Shown here one piece after another: positions 63,801 through 64,000 of a stretch of 64,000 nucleotides of DNA. The notes below the pieces were generated by a model. The model was not told the origin of the DNA. It saw nothing but the letters and a program-made list of their open reading frames with translations, and did no database searches. The stretch is from Congeria kusceri. Its lineage: Eukaryota > Mollusca > Bivalvia > Myida > Dreissenidae. The stretch's first letter is position 1, and each line of letters starts with the position of its first letter. The stretch lies in NCBI GenBank assembly GCA_027627225.1, contig CM051029.1, positions 69,302,578-69,366,577 on the forward strand, given 5' to 3'. The position numbers were made by a program, and so were the translations under genes.

Positions 63801-64000
63801 GCTGCAGGAATATCTGATGTTGCCGAAGTGTTGCTGGTATTATTGAAGGCTCGACAACGATCGGAGGAATTACAGGCATGTTTATGGCAATCAGACAGTA
63901 AAAGAGGGATTGTAACAAAAACAAGCCTCAAGACATCGGCAGAAATTGGCGGATTGTTTGATGACCAATTTTTTAATGCTGAAAAAACTTTGAATGCTCT
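3493..64000 (+). CDS. TRANK1: TRANK1-like gene: TPR/ankyrin/SF1-helicase protein, 36 coding exons, open at both ends
   Basis: Seen: 36 exons join in one frame with consistent splice phases for about 8.7 kb (about 2,905 codons) and no internal stop. Counting visible residues: ankyrin remnant 1-45, TPR-like 50-190, ankyrin module 250-385, linker and helices 386-570, second ankyrin module 572-715, acidic linker to 1013, WEVECT segment about 1020, Walker A GRSGTGKTTC about 1265, DETQDF about 1622, GDTAQS about 1650, NYRS about 1698, EAKGLEFDD about 1798, TALTRAR about 1883, CCCH motif about 2416. Known: vertebrate TRANK1 (lupus brain antigen 1, about 2,900 residues) has this order and the same helicase signatures; its molecular activity is not established. 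Inference: all nucleotide-binding and hydrolysis motifs are intact, so the ATPase could be active. Odd: the visible part already reaches full vertebrate length although both ends are missing, so the bivalve protein is longer, with more ankyrin sequence upstream. No promoter, start codon, stop or poly(A) site lies in the window. Confidence 0.93.
3760..3920 (+). repeat. tRNA-derived SINE head or tRNA relic
   Basis: TAGCGCAGTTGG at 3824-3835 matches a pol III A-box and CGAGTTTGATGCC at 3881-3893 resembles a weak B-box, at tRNA-like spacing. The acceptor stem and T-loop are poor, so it is not a working tRNA gene. Confidence 0.4.
4180..4402. mobile_element. Hairpin MITE (GATTAGCCTGTGCAG family), 5'-truncated copy
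   Basis: Two hairpins, each ATTAGCCTGTGCAG facing its reverse complement (near 4187-4217 and 4309-4337), separated by sequence that matches the inner part of the element at 28460-28727. The right end TTTTCCTACGACACGCCTCA matches that copy's terminal repeat. The left terminal repeat is missing. Confidence 0.7.
4536..4678 (+). CDS. TRANK1: TRANK1-like exon 2 (TPR)
   Basis: Acceptor TTATTTCAG, donor GTAATT, exit phase 0. GNESFKAGDTYVALDCYTNA is a clear first TPR helix pair: small residue, aromatic, A..CYTNAI. Confidence 0.92.
5551..6575. repeat. Family A element with tandem array of about 139 bp
   Basis: Begins near GAAATATTTCGGGTATTAGATTGG and a G-rich GGCGG segment, then six or so units carrying GGGATTGCATATGGGGTGGG, GGTCAAGGTCACC, ACTAAAAATAG, CTCAATAACTTGAGAA and AATGAAACTTCATA. 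It ends with TTTAATGCATTCTG and AAATTTGGTTTTAGTGGAA, an end shared by the other family A copies. Confidence 0.75.
6576..7006. other. Intron sequence without recognised features
   Basis: AT-rich end of the intron before exon 3. Only the T-rich tract and TTTTCAG acceptor stand out. Confidence 0.4.
7007..7132 (+). CDS. TRANK1: TRANK1-like exon 3 (TPR)
   Basis: Acceptor TTTTCAG, donor GTATTG, phase 0 on both sides (42 codons). LYGNRAECFLKLGYYQEAHA is a textbook TPR: NRA..., L..Y.EA..DA. Confidence 0.93.
7133..7980. other. Intron without recognised features
   Basis: AT-rich; contains no repeat family I recognise. The open frame antisense at 7505-7729 has no conserved pattern. Confidence 0.4.
7981..8131 (+). 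CDS. TRANK1: TRANK1-like exon 4 (TPR-like helices)
   Basis: Acceptor TTTTTGCAG, donor GTAAGC, exit phase 1. AHIRVGRALKGLKEVMMSVQ matches the third helix pair of a TPR triplet (R.G.AL..L..), followed by a helical tail ending SLLQTL. Confidence 0.9.
8140..8294. repeat. Family A element, 5' fragment split by an insertion
   Basis: TTTTTCGAAGAAAAATTTCGG, GGCGGGCGGGC and CTCTCTAGCTCGGGAACGG are the standard family A 5' end. The unit breaks off at CATACCTAGA and resumes at 12159 with TAGATACCTTAT. Confidence 0.7.
8295..8406 (+). repeat. Direct repeat, copy 1 (element left end)
   Basis: About 112 bp, nearly identical to 9763-9873: GGTTACAATATACTAATTCC, AAAGCGATAACTTTAACC, AATGCAACATTTTGCACAT, GGGACCCTCAAAACC. 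Confidence 0.8.
9763..9873 (+). repeat. Direct repeat, copy 2
   Basis: Same 110 bp as 8295-8406 with only a handful of substitutions, about 1.47 kb downstream. Between the copies, ATTTCGTGGG (near 8672 and 8877) and its complement CCCACGAAAT (near 9628) recur on opposite strands. Confidence 0.8.
9962..11891. mobile_element. Non-autonomous DNA element with CAGGGT ends
   Basis: Starts CAGGGTTTGCGCTGTCG and ends GAGGGCACCCTG, an inverted CAGGGT terminus. TAAAC flanks both ends (9957-9961 and 11892-11896). Both subterminal regions carry AGTGGCGACAA followed by TTTTCAA. CAGGGT-type ends are common in hAT elements, but those make 8-bp duplications, so the class is tentative. It has no coding capacity. 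It is nested inside the GGTTACAATA element. Confidence 0.5.
11243..11530 (+). repeat. Pair of 74-bp direct repeats
   Basis: About 74 bp starting ATTCGTTACATTTGATTCGA and ending AATCCATTTATAG occurs near 11243-11318 and again near 11456-11530 with no mismatch I can see. The first copy is preceded by CAAATGTAA, which pairs with its own TTACATTTG as a small hairpin. Confidence 0.8.
12159..13620. repeat. Family A element, 3' part with about ten 139-bp units
   Basis: Continuation of 8140-8294 after the insertion. Units repeat every 139 bp (for example TATGGGG at 12471 and 12610). Each carries TTATATCGAGACCTCGCTTG, GGGATTGCATATGGGGTGGG and GGTCAAGGTCAC. It ends in the family A terminus: ATGCATTTTGTTCG, GGTTTTTCTGGAATTTCCAC. 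Confidence 0.8.
14001..14884 (+). repeat. Tandem array, 71-bp unit, about 12 copies
   Basis: The unit reads TGTTTGTTCAATGAGACAG, TGTCACACTCATGAACCAGG, TCTGTACGTCAAAGGTCAAG, GAGGCACAGA. Because 71 is not a multiple of 3, three units make 71 codons, and several frames stay open on both strands. The predicted peptides simply repeat the unit and are not genes. Confidence 0.9.
14885..15200. repeat. Degenerate relatives of the 71-bp array
   Basis: Spaced GTTTTCCTTATT, CATGAACCACG, AGCTCAAAGTTCAAGGT and GGTCAAGGTCACAC motifs echo the array upstream, in longer irregular units. Confidence 0.45.
15386..15430 (+). pseudogene. Ghost of the exon 5 acceptor and first codons
   Basis: ATCTTTTGAT, then ATTCATGGAAGACTGGATAA and AATCCC copies the intron/exon boundary at 15489-15533 with a few changes. 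It is cut off after about 28 exonic bases. See exon 5. Confidence 0.8.
15502..15692 (+). CDS. TRANK1: TRANK1-like exon 5
   Basis: Acceptor TTTTGATCAG, donor GTAATA, exit phase 0. The helical segment IWAQACYEWLTKNDWDTASA resembles another TPR-type helix pair, ending in a hydrophobic LTLNPFCTISKLK. Its 5' boundary is duplicated about 103 bp upstream. Confidence 0.9.
15990..16500. repeat. Repeat related to family B (GAAACCG / AAACTTCACA units)
   Basis: GATAGCTCCACTGG, CTCTGAAACCGTTAG, ATGAAACTTCACATAAATG, TTCCTTGGGTGG and AAAGTTGCTCAAATGGT are the unit motifs seen near 28770 and 34230. Diverged, two to three units. Confidence 0.55.
16520..17155. repeat. Family I element, about 165-bp units
   Basis: Starts GGCGGGCAGGCTTTCAGGCA. 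Units carry GGAGCATAACTTTGTCCAGC, ATGGATTTTCAAATAACTTG, GATGAGACGGAGTGT, GTCCAAAGTCAAGGTCA and AAGAAATCA. It ends GTTGAATCTTTACCCTC, GTGACAATGGCGCTCTTG. The same unit recurs at 19975 and 57880-59400. Confidence 0.7.
17514..17637 (+). CDS. TRANK1: TRANK1-like exon 6 (ankyrin module A, part 1)
   Basis: Acceptor GTTAACAG, donor GTAAGA, exit phase 1. YFLDCGADKRTISLDDGDTY then LHAVVKITLVV matches the G-ADP..isl.dGDTpLHaA pattern of TRANK1 ankyrin repeats. Same boundary as exon 13. Confidence 0.9.
17848..18016. mobile_element. Small MITE-like element
   Basis: CTTGACTATTC at 17848-17858 and its complement GAATAGTCAAG at 18006-18016 bound about 170 bp without coding content. No clear target duplication. 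Confidence 0.4.
18232..18370 (+). CDS. TRANK1: TRANK1-like exon 7 (ankyrin module A, part 2)
   Basis: Acceptor TTGTAAG, donor GTATAT, exit phase 2. LLKYLLTRF, then LDRSGNTVLHTATLQRN, an ankyrin helix pair; aligned with LDKNGDCLFHLVAR of exon 14. Confidence 0.9.
18573..18682. repeat. Short degenerate tandem repeat, about 48 bp
   Basis: TTATTTTGGCACAT recurs at about 18573, 18621 and, degraded, 18669 with an AT-rich spacer. Minor. Confidence 0.4.
18697..18836 (+). CDS. TRANK1: TRANK1-like exon 8 (ankyrin module A, part 3)
   Basis: Acceptor TTTCATAG, donor GTTATC, exit phase 1. VIEVLLKKTVDASVRNQSGK then VALDYL is an ankyrin second half. Exons 1 and 15 begin at the equivalent place. Confidence 0.9.
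18837..19761. other. Intron without recognised repeats
   Basis: AT-rich. No exon or known repeat found; antisense open frame 18842-19207 has no conserved pattern. Confidence 0.35.
19762..19913 (+). CDS. TRANK1: TRANK1-like exon 9 (charged linker with CxxC)
   Basis: Acceptor TTTTCAAAG, donor GTATGT, exit phase 0. Reads NEEKQPKQKSRRKDPCDLCE then DLYQQADAM: basic linker with one CxxC. The longer open frame over the same bases in another phase is a shadow; only this frame joins exons 8 and 10. Confidence 0.85.
19975..20995. repeat. Family I element carrying a family A array
   Basis: GGCGGACAGGCGGGTGGCGG, GGAGCATATCTTTGTCCAGC and GGTCAAGGTCACAATTCAAG (to about 20137) are a family I start. At GGTCAAAGG/CGTAGTGGCGACGTCAAC the sequence switches to family A, about four 139-bp units, to the family A end near 20785. 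TTTGAATCTTTACCCCAG, TAACAATGGCACTTG near 20934-20994 looks like the family I end. Best read as A inserted into I. Confidence 0.6.
21483..21624 (+). CDS. TRANK1: TRANK1-like exon 10
   Basis: Acceptor TCATGCAG, donor GTAGGG, exit phase 1. Helical and polar: VQEEKVIEGFDKLTQILAEE, then SRSVSRIVQTLSEMHNL. The downstream in-frame read-through to 22001 is intronic up to exon 11. Confidence 0.88.
21763..21903 (+). CDS. TRANK1: TRANK1-like exon 11
   Basis: Acceptor TCTGTTTTCAG, donor GTGTGA, phase 1 on both sides (47 codons). IPLDYIIMVVDRLAMDCRWK then QLDMLVRKYRNKHGKDKF; resembles the TRANK1 segment that ends in ...KFLLEKQRWPEV. Confidence 0.9.
22205..23045. repeat. Family A element, five 139-bp units
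   Basis: Starts ATTTCGGTTATAAGATTGG, GGCGGGCGGGC; units with GATTGCATATGGGGTTAGTG and GTCAAGGTCAAGG. Ends TGCTGACTAATGCATTTTTT, GGTTTTTGTGGAATTTCCAC. It stops only about 12 bp before exon 12, so it supplies the T-rich tract next to that acceptor. Confidence 0.8.
23058..23180 (+). CDS. TRANK1: TRANK1-like exon 12
   Basis: Acceptor CCATTTCAG, donor GTAACT, phase 1 on both sides (41 codons). LTVVPVIHETSLAQNEDLKL then QIVINLLNSNASLGSD: short helical repeat preceding ankyrin module B. Confidence 0.9.
23378..23533 (+). CDS. TRANK1: TRANK1-like exon 13 (ankyrin module B, part 1)
   Basis: Acceptor AATTTCAG, donor GTACTT, phase 1 on both sides (52 codons). LFELIKRGADTKALSVYDGD then TPMHAAVQIAL, a strong ankyrin repeat that matches vertebrate TRANK1 (LL.KGADPRAISL.EGDTPLHAAL) and exon 6. 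Confidence 0.95.
23728..23873 (+). CDS. TRANK1: TRANK1-like exon 14 (ankyrin module B, part 2)
   Basis: Acceptor CTTTTCAG, donor GTGTGT, exit phase 0. ILEHLLSQYDSNRDENQHLD then QLDKNGDCLFHLVARV; vertebrate counterpart ...NPNVQDSNGNTLMHILF. Confidence 0.93.
24192..25217 (+). CDS. TRANK1: TRANK1-like exon 15 (ankyrin end plus acidic linker)
   Basis: Acceptor ATAAACAG, donor GTAAGT, phase 0 on both sides, 342 codons. The first 50 codons close ankyrin module B (GNYVNTEGKLPQDYI, DRRLQFLRLAK). The rest is disordered-looking, rich in Asp, Glu, Asn, Ser and Thr, and ends SGDDADDNEEDFVVDAQ. Vertebrate TRANK1 has a comparable acidic linker here, just before the WEVECT segment. Conservation is expected to be low. 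Confidence 0.95.
25357..26732. mobile_element. Family C element (TATGCCCCCAC ends) with about 161-bp array
   Basis: Starts TTATGCCCCCACTTTAGAGA then GGGGGCATATAG, with tandem CCGTCCGTCC. Ends ATGTGGGGGCATCCGTGTCC, CACATGTCTAG, an inverted GGGGGCAT terminus. Units carry GTCGCGTGTAACTCAAAAAG, GAGTGATGAAACTTTAT, TTGTGCACCTGGGTATTTTG and GGAGTTATGGCCC. A higher-order period of about 482 bp (three units) is visible: GGACTAGTGTCGCGTG at 25741 and 26223. Confidence 0.75.
27023..27440. repeat. Short relative of family C
   Basis: TTATGCCCCCACAAAGTGGG, GTCCGTCCGTACGTCC, then two units of about 190 bp with AAATTTTGTGGACTCAA, CTTTCACAGCTGAACAACC and GAATTATGGCCCTTTG. The right end is not obvious. Confidence 0.6.
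27554..27758 (+). CDS. TRANK1: TRANK1-like exon 16 (WEVECT segment)
   Basis: Acceptor TATTTTAG, donor GTAGGT, exit phase 1. VFDNLEWEVECTAEVWKTLR then LKRRIVHKIQLLASGDW and LFEAKFSK is close to the vertebrate TRANK1 sequence, one of the best identifying segments. Confidence 0.96.
27788..27849. repeat. AT dinucleotide microsatellite
   Basis: Run of TA repeats interrupted by two CCG breaks (ATATACCGTATATA and ATATACCGTAGAC). Confidence 0.95.
28019..28193 (+). CDS. TRANK1: TRANK1-like exon 17 (GC donor)
   Basis: Acceptor ATGCCAG, exit phase 2. IIWELAVAFSPRLSET then GKIYSEIIRVWDIVMDHKKI matches vertebrate LWELAI.FSPRCSE and IY.EIIRIWDIVLDH. The donor is GCAAGG (28194), not GT: the exon 17/18 join gives DHKKIYRSVQRINKSHERG, the same length as the vertebrate segment. 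Confidence 0.93.
28460..28727. mobile_element. Hairpin MITE (GATTAGCCTGTGCAG family), complete copy
   Basis: Left end GGCGCGTCGTGAGAAAACCG and right end CGGTTTTCCCACGACGCGCC form a terminal inverted repeat of about 36 bp with few mismatches. Inside are two hairpins, each GATTAGCCTGTG facing its complement, spaced about 120 bp. The whole element is near-palindromic. The same family is at 4180-4402. Confidence 0.85.
28774..30070. mobile_element. Family B relative (AGCTGACCTGAGC start)
   Basis: Begins TTAGCTGACCTGAGCCCAAC, GTGCTTATGGTGATTTTGTG and ends AAGTAAGTGACCTAG with CGGCCCTCTTATT, the diverged family B ends. Units contain CCCAATCTTCATGAAA, CCAGAACATTTGTTC, ATGATATC, AACTAGGTCACTAGGG and GAAACCACTG. 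Confidence 0.65.
30198..30369 (+). CDS. TRANK1: TRANK1-like exon 18
   Basis: Acceptor TTGTGTAG, donor GTGCTT, exit phase 0. RSVQRINKSHERGEHCIIQK then NLRGM and KRYPMLYAEDD match vertebrate ...YNRGLSCVLRKKLKG and ...RIPRCYVED. Confidence 0.93.
30492..30702 (+). CDS. TRANK1: TRANK1-like exon 19 (first half of Walker A)
   Basis: Acceptor TTTATTCAG, donor GTTGGC, exit phase 1. YFPPASSNDTEYHILKFYSF, FPFRVTDLEHAIINL and ILLLGRSGT. The intron splits the last Gly codon of the P-loop GRSGTGKT. Confidence 0.96.
31026..31172 (+). CDS. TRANK1: TRANK1-like exon 20 (second half of Walker A)
   Basis: Acceptor AACCTGCAG, donor GTAATA, phase 1 on both sides. GKTTCCMYRLWSQFHTYWSK completes the nucleotide-binding loop; it ends in an acidic stretch EDSSEEESDEE, like the Glu-rich insert in vertebrates. 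Confidence 0.96.
31193..34130. mobile_element. Family D element with about 140-bp array, split by a family E element
   Basis: Starts TTTATGTCTCCC with a C run and GTAGGGAGACATATTG; ends GAGGGAAGACATAAGG, an inverted TATGTCTCCC/GGGAAGACATA pair. Units: GTTCTCTGTAACCCCTGG, GGATTTTGACGAAACTTCAC, AGGATTGATCAGTACCAAG, GTTGTGCATAT, GCATGTCATGGTC and GAGTTATGGCCC. Units stop at 32358 and resume at 33728. Confidence 0.75.
32361..33727. mobile_element. Family E element (AGCTCGACTTTTCG ends), nested in family D
   Basis: Left end AGCTCGACTTTTCGAAGAAA, CTATTCTACTCGCCCC; right end AGAAAAGTCGAGCGTGCTGT, CAACAGCTCTTG. About five units of 175 bp with GGTTTCTCAGGAATGGCTTG, ATTTCATTCAAACTTAGAAC, ACTTATTCCCTATATTAAA and TTGAAATTTGTCAAAAT. 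Near 33300-33640 a family A-like stretch (GGCGGCGTCAACTTCTG, GGTCAAGGTCAAGGTCACTG) is part of it or inserted. Confidence 0.7.
36096..36109 (+). repeat. LINE target-site duplication, left copy
   Basis: AAGAACCCATTGAG, repeated exactly at 40088-40101; the sequence on either side joins into a normal family A unit. Confidence 0.9.
36537..37037 (+). pseudogene. LINE ORF2 fragment: linker and start of RT
   Basis: Basic linker, then ALKEMQNNKSPGSDGISVEF, the first RT block. After 36985 the frame shifts; the true continuation reads QGIISLIPKAGKDLEIIDNW in the next frame. Confidence 0.8.
37066..38394 (+). pseudogene. LINE ORF2 fragment: reverse transcriptase core
   Basis: Contains the catalytic Asp of FADFEKAF and the FADD box (37558-37569). 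The second Asp of the usual AFD is Tyr here (AFYCL). RNA-binding GVRQGCPLS is intact. The C-terminal thumb region includes FLWEGKPENIKRNLLIQDYE. The stop TAG comes from the palindromic insert, not the LINE. Confidence 0.88.
38380..38797. mobile_element. Palindromic foldback element inserted in the LINE
   Basis: Arms of about 45-50 nt (from GGAATATTATGCTAGTCAAT at 38380, ending near 38541) are nearly perfect reverse complements; the inner 32 nt around CAATTGTTCCAAGAGTATG match exactly. The loop holds GTGTGATGACGTATCACACA, itself palindromic. About 255 bp of further non-LINE sequence follow. The LINE frame resumes at about 38797 with VYNKTIYYDSWYNRG. Confidence 0.75.
38797..39659 (+). pseudogene. 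LINE ORF2 fragment: C-terminus with zinc-binding domain
   Basis: Continues the LINE after the foldback insert (YFAD-type RT upstream), one TAG near 39223, then RIIPTNDLLFKYKLKSSRLC, CQCNNEDIEHLFWGC (zf-RVT) and a genuine TAG at 39657-39659. Confidence 0.8.
39660..40087 (+). other. LINE 3' untranslated region
   Basis: T-rich tracts near 39695-39740, no coding content, ends AATAATAAATGAGAG and an A run directly before the right target duplication. Confidence 0.7.
40554..40693 (+). CDS. TRANK1: TRANK1-like exon 21 (acidic insert in the helicase)
   Basis: Exit phase 0, donor GTGTGT. SSDNSDDAEEVTGASGRPVT, then EDIEEGVETVYDHLHQ, corresponding to the acidic insert in vertebrates just before the FVTKN segment. 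The acceptor is a GAGCAG doublet: starts at 40551 or 40554 both keep frame. Confidence 0.9.
41219..41291 (+). repeat. Short tandem duplication
   Basis: GTTAATGTATTTTCCAA, GTTTTCTCATCGTA occurs twice, 41 bp apart, with one mismatch. Confidence 0.85.
41439..41684 (+). CDS. TRANK1: TRANK1-like exon 22
   Basis: Acceptor CAATTTCAG, donor GTCGGC (weak, but homology with vertebrate GSLK/...IIGW fixes it), phase 0 on both sides. LFITKNAVLCSEVQKSFREL, FPMFVTSRQLLLMLDASVGP and PFFFERKEDGSLK are near-vertebrate. Confidence 0.95.
42300..42461 (+). CDS. TRANK1: TRANK1-like exon 23
   Basis: Acceptor TTCCGTAG, donor GTTTGC, phase 0 on both sides. VDISGWTDQG, then an acidic LLDDDSDAEEDAEFEDADNE, aligned with IIGWSAQE and the acidic run in vertebrates. 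Confidence 0.92.
42515..43742. mobile_element. Family E element, second copy
   Basis: Starts TTTTAGCTCCACTATGCGAA, CTATCCTACTACCCCTGG and ends GAATAGTCGAGCGAGCTGTC, GACAGCTCTTG. About six units of 165 bp with TTTATATTCAAAAGTCTT, TTACTTGAAACTTGGAATAT, ACCTTTGTCATCAACT, CCATAACTCTGTTTTGTATT and GAGTTATGCCCCTTTTTCA. Confidence 0.75.
43792..44790. mobile_element. Family F element (TATACCCCCACA ends)
   Basis: Left TTATACCCCCACAAATG, right TATTGTGGGGGTATATCCGT, an inverted terminus. About five units of 160 bp with TTTCCAGATGATAACTCAAG, GGCTTGACATATTCAAATAA, ATAGAATACAGGTCA, TTGGTTACAAACCACTAAAT and GACAGAGTTATGGCCCC. The end is about 70 bp before exon 24. Confidence 0.75.
44863..44985 (+). CDS. 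TRANK1: TRANK1-like exon 24
   Basis: Acceptor CTATTAAG, donor GTAAAT, phase 0 on both sides (41 codons). VDPRREITYTVFVEEIWRRT, YHPSLVWTEIMSFIK; vertebrate DPR.YVTFEVFKNEIWPKM, YNPALIWKEIKSFLK. Confidence 0.95.
45320..45373. repeat. Small hairpin upstream of exon 25
   Basis: GTGAAACTATTGT and ACAATAGTTTCAC are perfect 13-nt arms around a loop of about 28 nt, ending about 35 bp before the exon 25 acceptor. Confidence 0.7.
45409..45733 (+). CDS. TRANK1: TRANK1-like exon 25 (Walker B / DETQ)
   Basis: Acceptor TTATTTCAG, donor GTAACT, exit phase 1. GSYEALSKPKGYLEPEEYYE, LGRKRAPNFSGERDLIYSSF and IFVDETQDFTQAELCLLIRL. DETQ is the SF1 helicase motif II; vertebrate TRANK1 has DEIQ at this site. Confidence 0.97.
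45871..45998 (+). CDS. TRANK1: TRANK1-like exon 26 (motif III)
   Basis: Acceptor TTGTTTTCAG, donor GTATCA, exit phase 0. GDTAQSIMRGISFRFSELRS then LFYHAKQS: SF1 motif III with the GD-A-QSI signature. Confidence 0.97.
46101..46347 (+). CDS. TRANK1: TRANK1-like exon 27 (motif IV, NYRS)
   Basis: Acceptor TTTTGATAG, donor GTATAA, exit phase 1. YQLTHNYRSHAGILSLATSI, FPDSFDRLRPDQGLFNGPRP, LAVLLRGNRRKT and IEFGAHQAIL are near identical in pattern to vertebrates. Confidence 0.97.
46551..46678 (+). CDS. TRANK1: TRANK1-like exon 28 (motif V)
   Basis: Acceptor TGTCTTCTAG, donor GTAAAA, exit phase 0. LTIYEAKGLEFDDVLLYNFF is the UvrD-type motif V. Confidence 0.97.
46735..46816 (+). pseudogene. Ghost of exon 29 with its acceptor region
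   Basis: TTTTCTTGACT, then GGTTTCAAAGGTATGATGTG and TTGTCACAGATTTCT copy 46886-46950 (GGCTTCAAAGGAATGGCGTG). In the exon 29 frame it meets TGA after four codons, so it is not an alternative exon. Confidence 0.75.
46915..47020 (+). CDS. TRANK1: TRANK1-like exon 29
   Basis: Acceptor CGATTCTAG, donor GTCAGT, exit phase 1. SKEWRVVTDFLDRLFMVQHD; vertebrate ...YKEWKIISSF. Confidence 0.92.
47151..47372 (+). CDS. TRANK1: TRANK1-like exon 30 (motif VI)
   Basis: Acceptor TTTTTTTTCAG, donor GTATGT, phase 1 on both sides (74 codons). LNSELKHLYTALTRARVNVW and IFDEDRENRAPMFEYFKAR carry the arginine finger of helicase motif VI. Confidence 0.97.
47826..47992 (+). CDS. TRANK1: TRANK1-like exon 31
   Basis: Acceptor GTTCTTCAG, donor GTATAA, exit phase 0. 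WLRRGEDFMRHALYTVAAKC, then EREKVALAHGQALL; vertebrate WIAQGDYYAKHQCWKVAAKCY and EKEKLALAHDTAL. Confidence 0.95.
48185..48343 (+). CDS. TRANK1: TRANK1-like exon 32 (helical repeats)
   Basis: Acceptor TTTCTAAG, donor GTAGGG, phase 0 on both sides. AAELYLECNKPSKAALCLQN, AKERELAAELFEKLGQ: TPR/alpha-solenoid repeats. Confidence 0.95.
48370..49265. repeat. Family G array, about 170-bp units
   Basis: About five units with AGAGACTTCATTTTTCA, ATCTTGACCAAACTTGCAC, GTTTGTGTATGACCATAAGG, TCTCA and CCAGAGTTATTGCCC. No clear termini found. Confidence 0.65.
49568..49725. repeat. Short degenerate repeat, about 60-75 bp
   Basis: GCATCTATATTGCACCTGTC, AGGCATTTGTATAGCGCCCT and AGGCATCTGTGTTGTACCTG recur in order with GCCTGGTAA/GCCAGGTTA spacers. 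Confidence 0.45.
49726..51379. other. Intron stretch without recognised features
   Basis: AT-rich; no exon, no repeat family I recognise. Confidence 0.35.
51796..54674. mobile_element. Family B composite element, intact copy
   Basis: TTAGCTCACCTGAGCACAAC at the left, ATCAGGTGAGCGACCTAGGG with GTGGCCCTCTTGTT at the right. About twelve 165-bp units (51820-54060) then four family A 139-bp units (54065-54640), the same two-array order as 34133-40310. No coding capacity. Confidence 0.82.
53041..53706 (+). repeat. 333-bp tandem duplication without visible mismatch
   Basis: Two 165-bp units, each with its own private variants (GAAACAGCAAGGCCTAGAGG, TTTGGTACGTAACATTG, then CCACACCCCGGGGGGTCACA), are repeated as a block at 53041-53373 and 53374-53701. 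I see no difference. Confidence 0.85.
56250..56510 (+). repeat. Tandem dimer, about 130-bp unit
   Basis: ATGTAACACAACATTACCT, CGAAAT, GGAAATTTGCATGTCTACAA, GATTTTTACTAAAACATG, GTTTAATTAAA and TAGAGTTTCTTT appear twice in order, few mismatches. Confidence 0.85.
56578..56605. repeat. Perfect 28-nt palindrome
   Basis: GGACCTATAAACAA meets its exact complement TTGTTTATAGGTCC with no loop. Confidence 0.9.
57101..57265 (+). CDS. TRANK1: TRANK1-like exon 33 (helical repeats)
   Basis: Acceptor TTTTGTACAG, donor GTAAGT, phase 0 on both sides. YKRAADIYKKMNCPLASCRC, QDGNFNEAIKVLFENETFDM: alpha-solenoid, vertebrate counterpart ...AAYFYKRSQCYKDAFRCFEQ. Confidence 0.94.
57275..60245. mobile_element. Family H element, split by a family I/C element
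   Basis: Starts TTATGCTGCCCGAAAAAATT, TTCGGGGGAGCATATTG. Units of about 175 bp: ATTTCTTGTCCGG, CTGGCCAGAATTC, GAAACTTTATGGGAAGCTTC, ATTACCAAGAGG and GAGTTATGGGACTTTG. Units stop near 57825 and resume near 59830. Confidence 0.65.
57826..59832. mobile_element. TATGCCCCACC-ended element with family I units, nested in family H
   Basis: Left TTATGCCCCACCATCAGTGA, GGGGGGCATATAGAG; right GGTGGGGGCATCCGTGTCTG, GACACATTTCTAG, the ends of family C. Inside are about eight units of 165-170 bp with AATAACTTGGCAGAAGTG, GACGGTGTGTCGCGCGCAAG, GGTCCAAGGTCAAGGTCACA and AATATAAGAATTTAAGCC, the family I unit. Family C ends therefore carry a family I core here. Confidence 0.7.
60417..60505 (+). CDS. TRANK1: TRANK1-like exon 34
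   Basis: Acceptor TTGTTGTAG, donor GTATGT, exit phase 2. LAQRGLPIPISLIENRPDAY, ITEEYLSH; position matches vertebrate ...TKTLPISKLSYSASQFYLEA. Confidence 0.88.
60645..61292. mobile_element. Family B relative, short and diverged
   Basis: AGCTTACCTGAGGTCAAAGA, GCTCATTGTGAGCTTTTGTG at the left; CGATGAGCGATACAGGGCCA, TTGACCCTCTTGTTT at the right. Units CTTTGTGGAAAATC, TTCCTTGGGTGACCCTC and GAAACCACCTG. Confidence 0.65.
61437..61579 (+). CDS. TRANK1: TRANK1-like exon 35 (helical repeats)
   Basis: Acceptor TATCCACAG, donor GTAAGA, exit phase 1. AANLYHKYKNEEKMMEAVEK, VEFLRARHHINQAAQILAES; vertebrate AAKYLSANKMKEMMAVL and LVFLKSRKRLAEAADLL. Confidence 0.95.
61786..64000 (+). CDS. TRANK1: TRANK1-like exon 36, large C-terminal exon, partial
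   Basis: Acceptor GTGTTTTACAG; open for 738 codons to the edge, no stop. Alpha-solenoid start (EEAVEMLFTYGKADEAVTMA), then FHGF-type helices. A CCCH motif is coded at 62532-62591 (C-x8-C-x5-C-x3-H). Further helical segments follow, such as FFSSVASLIIAKLKVQNFPN and FVLPNTYFNLIGFVE, matching vertebrate ...LCLPKSYIALLHFWEF. Vertebrate TRANK1 also has a CCCH-like cluster here. Length from the acceptor already exceeds most exons of the gene. The antisense open frames over it (for example 61715-62224) are shadows. Confidence 0.94.

Overview
The window is animal nuclear DNA: AT-rich, with one very long intron-rich gene on the + strand and introns packed with repeats. The repeat types point to a bivalve mollusc, probably a heterodont clam or mussel of the Dreissena/Mercenaria kind. 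They include GATTAGCCTGTGCAG hairpin MITEs, arrays containing GTCAAGGTCA or GTTATGGCCC, and elements starting with TATGCCCCCAC or TTAGCTCACCTGAG. The species is an inference; the gene call is firm.

The main gene is a TRANK1-like gene (TPR and ankyrin repeat-containing protein, SF1/UvrD-type P-loop helicase). I could join 36 coding exons from 3493 to the right edge, about 8.7 kb or 2,905 codons. Every splice phase agrees and there is no internal stop. Visible order: end of an ankyrin module (exon 1), TPR-like helices (2-5), ankyrin module (6-8), Cys/Lys linker and helical exons (9-12), second ankyrin module (13-15), a 342-codon exon that becomes an acidic linker (15), the conserved WEVECT segment (16), the helicase core with Walker A (19/20), DETQ (25), GDTAQS (25/26), NYRS (27), EAKGLEFDD (28) and TALTRAR (30), then a helical C-terminal region with a CCCH zinc-finger-like motif (31-36). 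Both gene ends lie outside the window: exon 1 starts inside a module and exon 36 is still open at 64000.

Region by region: 1-803 holds the frameshifted 3' exon of a transposon-derived SWIM zinc-finger gene. 804-3492 has a pair of related dispersed repeats and no recognisable exon. 3493-31172 carries exons 1-20. 31173-40553 is a 9.4-kb intron of stacked elements, including a LINE with an exact 14-bp target duplication that was itself broken by a palindromic element. 40554-48343 carries exons 21-32, the helicase core. 48344-57100 is an 8.8-kb repeat intron. 57101-64000 carries exons 33-36.

The best leads are the re-used three-exon ankyrin module, two exon ghosts (partial tandem copies of exons 5 and 29 in the introns just upstream), a GC-AG intron supported by exact length agreement with vertebrate TRANK1, a CCCH motif with perfect spacing, and the repeats: several unlike families with one shared architecture, the TCAAGGTCA nuclear-receptor half-site spread through many arrays, and a readable order of nested insertions.
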